From contig CAMCQT010000040.1 of NCBI GenBank assembly GCA_945877125.1, forward strand, positions 1 to 35,884: a stretch of DNA of 35,884 nt, written 5' to 3'. Positions 32,426 through 35,884 of the stretch are shown piece after piece. The stretch comes from Candidatus Brevifilum fermentans (GTDB lineage: Bacteria > Chloroflexota > Anaerolineae > Anaerolineales > Villigracilaceae). The translations under genes and the position numbers were made by a program. Each line of letters opens with the position of its first letter. Within the stretch, counting starts at the first letter, position 1. The notes beneath the pieces were generated by a model, which had not been told where the DNA came from, searched no databases, and saw only the letters and a list, made by a program, of their open reading frames with translations.

Positions 32426-33550
32426 ATGTCAAACGACAAAGATATAAAAAGATATTTTGGCAATCGGCAAAAAGAAGTTGACGGCGCAGCGTTATATCTT
32501 GCGCTGGCTGAATCAGAAAAACAGCCCCAAATGTCTGAGCTATACAAACGGCTTGCAGCAAGTGAAGTAAAACACGCCGTGGCATGGGAAAAAAAATTGG
32601 AGGCTTTGAAAGTTGTAATCCCTGCCCGCGCCCCCAGTCAACGTGCGCGGATATTAATCTGGCTGGCAAAAAGATTTGGTCCACAATTTATTTTGCCGAC
32701 CATCGCGGGGAATGAAAAAGCTGACAGCAACGCGTACGATGGTCAACCCGATGAAGAGGCGCGTAAATTTTCAAAGGATGAAAAATCACATGCGCGCATG
32801 TTGTCTGTGGCGGCAAATTCCACAGGGGGCATCTCTGGCGGAAGCGTGGCACAATTGGAAGGACGTCACCGCGCAGGCGGGGGCAATGCATTGCGCGCGG
32901 CTGTATTAGGAGCAAACGATGGCTTGGTTTCGATATTAAGTCTCACCATGGGTGTGGCTGGCGCTACCAACTCAAATTCGGCGGTATTGATCGCAGGGCT
33001 TGCAGGTGTTTTGGCAGGCGCAGGCTCCATGGCACTAGGCGAATGGCTCTCAGTTCAAAGCTCGCGCGAGTTATATGAAAACCAGCTCAAAATAGAAGCT
33101 GAGGAGATCGCAGAGACTCCTGAAGAAGAACAGGAAGAATTGGCGCTCATCTATCAATCCAAGGGATTACCCGAGGATCGCGCGCGTGAACTTGCTTCTC
33201 ACATGATGGCAGACAAGGACAGTATTTTAGATACACTGGCACGCGAAGAACTAGGCATTGATCCTGAAGAATTGGGCGGGTCGGCTTATGAAGCAGCATT
33301 TACCTCATTCTTTTTATTTGCAGTTGGCGCTATATTCCCCATCTTTCCATTTTTCTTTTGGAGCGGCACAACCGCGATTTACATGAGCCTTGCAATAAGC
33401 GGCGTTGGATTATTTATCATCGGAGCAGCGATTACCTTGATGACTGGTCGCAGTATTTGGTTCTCGGGTACAAGACAGGTATTGGTGGGTCTTGCCGCTT
33501 CAATACTGACCTTTGGCATTGGCAAGCTGATCGGGGTTTCGCTCGGTTAA
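32426..33550 (+). CDS. Ferritin-like domain / VIT1-CCC1 iron transporter fusion
   Basis: A 374-residue fusion of an N-terminal ferritin-like helical domain (about residues 1-130; EVDGAALYLALAESE, ASEVKHAVAWEKKLEAL, KDEKSHARML) and a VIT1/CCC1-type membrane transporter (about 155-374; LRAAVLGANDGLVSILSLTMGVAGA and five helices). Glu and His at ferritin-like spacing (Glu17, Glu47, His50, Glu120, His123) could form a di-iron site. Such proteins, including MbfA, export iron or manganese. GGAGGAAA precedes the ATG. A sensible counterpart to the Feo import locus in the same window. Confidence 0.88.
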   Translation: MSNDKDIKRYFGNRQKEVDGAALYLALAESEKQPQMSELYKRLAASEVKHAVAWEKKLEALKVVIPARAPSQRARILIWLAKRFGPQFILPTIAGNEKADSNAYDGQPDEEARKFSKDEKSHARMLSVAANSTGGISGGSVAQLEGRHRAGGGNALRAAVLGANDGLVSILSLTMGVAGATNSNSAVLIAGLAGVLAGAGSMALGEWLSVQSSRELYENQLKIEAEEIAETPEEEQEELALIYQSKGLPEDRARELASHMMADKDSILDTLAREELGIDPEELGGSAYEAAFTSFFLFAVGAIFPIFPFFFWSGTTAIYMSLAISGVGLFIIGAAITLMTGRSIWFSGTRQVLVGLAASILTFGIGKLIGVSLG

Positions 33551-33589
33551 GTAGAAAAAACTCAAAGCTAAGATTCTGCTCATTTACTG

Positions 33590-33637
33590 AAATCAGACTC
33601 AAAGTCCGCACATTGCGGTCTTGAGTCTGATTTTTTT
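33590..33637 (+). terminator. Terminator after the VIT1 gene
   Basis: A 13-bp outer stem AAATCAGACTCAA (33590-33602) / TTGAGTCTGATTT (33621-33633), an inner stem CCGCA/TGCGG (33606-33610, 33614-33618) and a T-run to 33637. Confidence 0.9.
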
Positions 33638-33679
33638 GCTGGTATTCAAGAAATCGGGTAAATAAGGTTCAAAATAGAC

Positions 33680-33743
33680 TTGATTTTTTTCAAAATATCC
33701 TTATAATGAGTTAATTAGTTTATCTAACCATTAAACAAACTCT
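33680..33743 (+). promoter_or_regulatory. Promoter and XylR-type operator of the second ROK gene
   Basis: TTGATT (33680-33685), 16 bp, TATAAT (33702-33707). Just downstream, 33717-33741 is a 25-bp palindrome with 9 of 12 pairs matched; its half-sites AGTTTATCTAA and TTAAACAAACT resemble xylO operators of ROK-family XylR. This suggests autorepression of the ROK gene. Confidence 0.7.
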
Positions 33744-33754
33744 GGATATCACTT

Positions 33755-34969
33755 ATGATGATCACTGGCGATCAGGAAAAAGTACGAAAGGTAAACAAGT
33801 CTCTTGTACTTAACACCCTTCGGCTTCACGCGCCAATATCTCGAGCTCAAGTGGCAAGTATTATAGGGCTAACCCGGGGAACGGTTTCTAATATTGTCAA
33901 TGTGTTAATTGAAGATGGCTTGGTTTTCGAGGATAAACTACAAGATTCGAAAATTGGACGTCCGTCCATCTTATTAGGATTGAGACCCGACGGCGGCGCG
34001 GTCATTGGGGTTGAAATTGGCGTAGATTTTATATCGGTACTTCTCACTAATTTTGTGGCGGAAACTTTGTGGGAGATCAGGGTTCAAACCACTCTATCAC
34101 AATCCCAAACTGACATTATTAACCAAGCAGAAAAATTTATAGACCAGGCTCTCACCATAGCCAAAGAACAAAGACTGCGTCCCTTAGGGATAGGAGTAGG
34201 TGTGCCCGGGCTGGTCAATGTTCGGCAGGGCAATCTAGTTATGGCTCCCAACTTGCATTGGAAAAACGTGCCTCTGCGGTTGATATGGAATCAGCGTTTC
34301 CATTTGCCGATCTATATTGATAATGAAGCAAATTTATCGGCTTTAGGGGAATATTATTTTGGTAAAGCGCGAAATGTTGATAATTTTATTTACTTAACTT
34401 CCGATATAGGTCTGGGCGGCGGCATTATGATCGACGGAAGGTTATTCCGCGGCGGACATGGATATGGTGGGGAAATAGGACATATTCAGCGCAACCCACT
34501 GGGCGAACAATGTGGCTGCGGGCGTATTGGTTGTTGGGAAACACAAGTTGGTCCACGTGCTGTCTTGCGCCGAGTAAAGAATGAATTCCAGACACACCAC
34601 GATCAACTGCTATTTGATGCATGCTCAGGCGATTTCAACAACCTTACTTTTGACTTGGTAGTGAAATTTGCTTTAGATGGAGATTTGATCTGTCGTCAGG
34701 CAATAGAAGAAGTTGCTGTTAATTTAGGAGTGGGAATTGCCGATCTGGTCAATATCTTTAACCCCGACCTGATCGTTATCGGAGGGGCGTTTATTCTGGG
34801 GAAGGATATTCTGCAATCGATCATTGAAAAAACGATCTTTTCCAACGCATTACCACCTGCCACTGACAATTTACGAATTGAGTTCTCTGAACGCAGCACT
34901 GAAGCTTGCGTATTGGGCGCGGTGGCGGTTGTATTAGATGATATTTTGCGTGAAATGGTGATCAGTTAA
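33755..34969 (+). CDS. ROK family transcriptional repressor (XylR-like)
   Basis: A 404-residue repressor with an N-terminal winged helix (residues about 10-70; ISRAQVASIIGLTRGTVSNIV is the recognition region), then a ROK domain with zinc motif CGCGRIGC in GEQCGCGRIGCWE and EVAVNLGVGIADLVNIFNP. The closest functional class is XylR, because the following gene encodes a XylF-type protein. The ligand is probably xylose or another pentose (inference). It is about 30% identical by eye to the ROK repressor at 3810-4964 only in motif regions, so it is not a recent duplicate. Confidence 0.9.
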   Translation: MMITGDQEKVRKVNKSLVLNTLRLHAPISRAQVASIIGLTRGTVSNIVNVLIEDGLVFEDKLQDSKIGRPSILLGLRPDGGAVIGVEIGVDFISVLLTNFVAETLWEIRVQTTLSQSQTDIINQAEKFIDQALTIAKEQRLRPLGIGVGVPGLVNVRQGNLVMAPNLHWKNVPLRLIWNQRFHLPIYIDNEANLSALGEYYFGKARNVDNFIYLTSDIGLGGGIMIDGRLFRGGHGYGGEIGHIQRNPLGEQCGCGRIGCWETQVGPRAVLRRVKNEFQTHHDQLLFDACSGDFNNLTFDLVVKFALDGDLICRQAIEEVAVNLGVGIADLVNIFNPDLIVIGGAFILGKDILQSIIEKTIFSNALPPATDNLRIEFSERSTEACVLGAVAVVLDDILREMVIS

Positions 34970-35111
34970 CAGCCCCATAAACGCGATTTATAACGCTTAT
35001 CTGTATACTATTTTCTTTACGGAGGTGCCATACAGAGATAATCTAAATTCATTCGTATTTGTTCAAGAAATAAGTGTCAAATTAACCTATAAATAACTAA
35101 TGGAGAGAAGA

Positions 35112-35884
35112 ATGAAAAAAAATCTACTCGCTCTTTTGAGCATATTGATGATCGCATCCTTCGTACTCGTTGCTTGTGGTGGTGGCGCTGCCGCTCCTGC
35201 CGCAGGTGCAAAAGTCAAAATTGGTCTTTCCTTTTCTGATTTTGCGACTGAACGCTGGAAAAATGAAGAAGTTTTGATGCGCGGCTTGCTCGAAGGAAAA
35301 GGCTACGAAGTCATCTCTGCCGAAGCTAACCATGATGTGAAATTACAGAACGACCAGATCGACAACATGGTCAGCCAGGGCGTCAAAGGCTTGCTCGTCG
35401 TTGCTGAAGATGGCGATGCCATTGTTACCTCAGTCGACAAAGCCGCCGATGCCGGCGTAAAAGTAATTGCTTATGACCGATTGATCAAGACCTCCAAGAT
35501 CGCGGCGTACCTCTCCTTCGACAACGTCGAAGTTGGTCGTCAGCAGGCTGTGGGCGTCATGACCGCTCTCGGACTTCCCGGCAGCACCACCTGGACGAAA
35601 GCCAACCCCGCCAAAGTGGTTCAACTCGCTGGTTCCCCCACCGACAACAACGCCACCCTCTTCACCAAGGGTCAGACCGAAGTCCTTCAACCCTACATTG
35701 ACAGCGGCGTAATCAAGATCGTTGCCCAACAAGGTGTTGAGAACTGGGATCCCGCCAATGCCCTCAAGTTGATGGAGAACATCCTCACCGCTCAAGGCAA
35801 CAAAGTTGACGCCGTAGTCGCTTCCAATGACGGCACAGCGCTTGGCGCTCTGCAAGCCATGAAAGCTCAAGGCTTGGCTGGCAC
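35112..35884 (+). CDS. xylF: D-xylose-type ABC transporter binding protein, 5' part
   Basis: The first 257 residues of a periplasmic-binding-protein-like lipoprotein, cut by the window edge. Signal peptide and lipobox LVACGG (Cys about residue 22). The body matches XylF: IGLSFSDFATERWKNE, QIDNMVSQGVKGLLVVAEDG, VIAYDRLI, AYLSFDNVEVG, GSPTDNNATLFTKGQ and VVASNDGTALGALQAM, all positions shared with E. coli XylF. AGAGAAG precedes the ATG. Downstream ATPase (XylG) and permease (XylH) genes are expected outside the window. It lies 142 bp after the ROK repressor and is probably controlled by it. Confidence 0.88.
   Translation, partial: MKKNLLALLSILMIASFVLVACGGGAAAPAAGAKVKIGLSFSDFATERWKNEEVLMRGLLEGKGYEVISAEANHDVKLQNDQIDNMVSQGVKGLLVVAEDGDAIVTSVDKAADAGVKVIAYDRLIKTSKIAAYLSFDNVEVGRQQAVGVMTALGLPGSTTWTKANPAKVVQLAGSPTDNNATLFTKGQTEVLQPYIDSGVIKIVAQQGVENWDPANALKLMENILTAQGNKVDAVVASNDGTALGALQAMKAQGLAG

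Overview
The window looks like a chromosomal segment from an uncultured or environmental member of the Chloroflexota, most likely class Anaerolineae. This is inferred from gene content and repeat style: ROK-controlled sugar uptake operons, a DtxR/FeoA-rich iron locus with FeoB split into two genes, Flp-type pilin and roadblock genes, and many short palindromic intergenic repeats. It is not based on a marker gene. The DNA is of moderate GC with one visibly AT-rich island. No rRNA, tRNA or CRISPR array was recognised.

Layout. 29-5,937 (minus strand) is a sugar-use block: ROK repressor, ROK-like sugar kinase, PIG-L deacetylase and a sugar-binding lipoprotein, with CutC and a GATase-like protein upstream (to 6,869). 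7,231-11,506 (plus) is an iron-uptake operon: a strong promoter with a perfect 14-bp-arm operator, a DtxR-type regulator, a membrane-anchored DtxR-like/FeoA fusion, FeoB GTPase and FeoB permease as separate genes, then a clear terminator. 11,516-13,367 (plus) is a zinc-efflux operon: a CzrA-like ArsR sensor, a membrane-anchored rhodanese whose catalytic cysteine codon is UGA, and a CDF zinc exporter whose stop codon lies inside its terminator. 13,381-22,476 holds a small secreted protein, a DUF2007 protein, uvrB, a large GT-C-like membrane protein, mfd and a small coiled-coil protein.

22,477-26,333 is the accessory part: a degenerate 42-bp tandem repeat, an AT-rich Mrr-like nuclease gene with a zinc ribbon, a Ser/Thr kinase-SUMF1 fusion whose C-terminus resembles the variable region of a diversity-generating retroelement target, and an overlapping small-ORF/nucleotidyltransferase pair that looks like a toxin-antitoxin module. 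26,379-33,550 returns to housekeeping: pth, a secreted anchored protein, a roadblock protein, pyrG, a Flp pilin, a PlsC-like acyltransferase, eno and a ferritin-like/VIT1 iron transporter. 33,680-35,884 starts a second sugar locus: a promoter, a XylR-like operator, a ROK repressor and the 5' part of a XylF-type binding protein.

The three most unusual items are the in-frame UGA at the rhodanese active site (candidate selenocysteine), the membrane-tethered DtxR/FeoA protein, and the candidate DGR target kinase next to a nuclease gene. A further theme is repeats: at least five families of short palindromic or low-complexity repeats sit between genes, supply some stop codons, and appear in frame within mfd.
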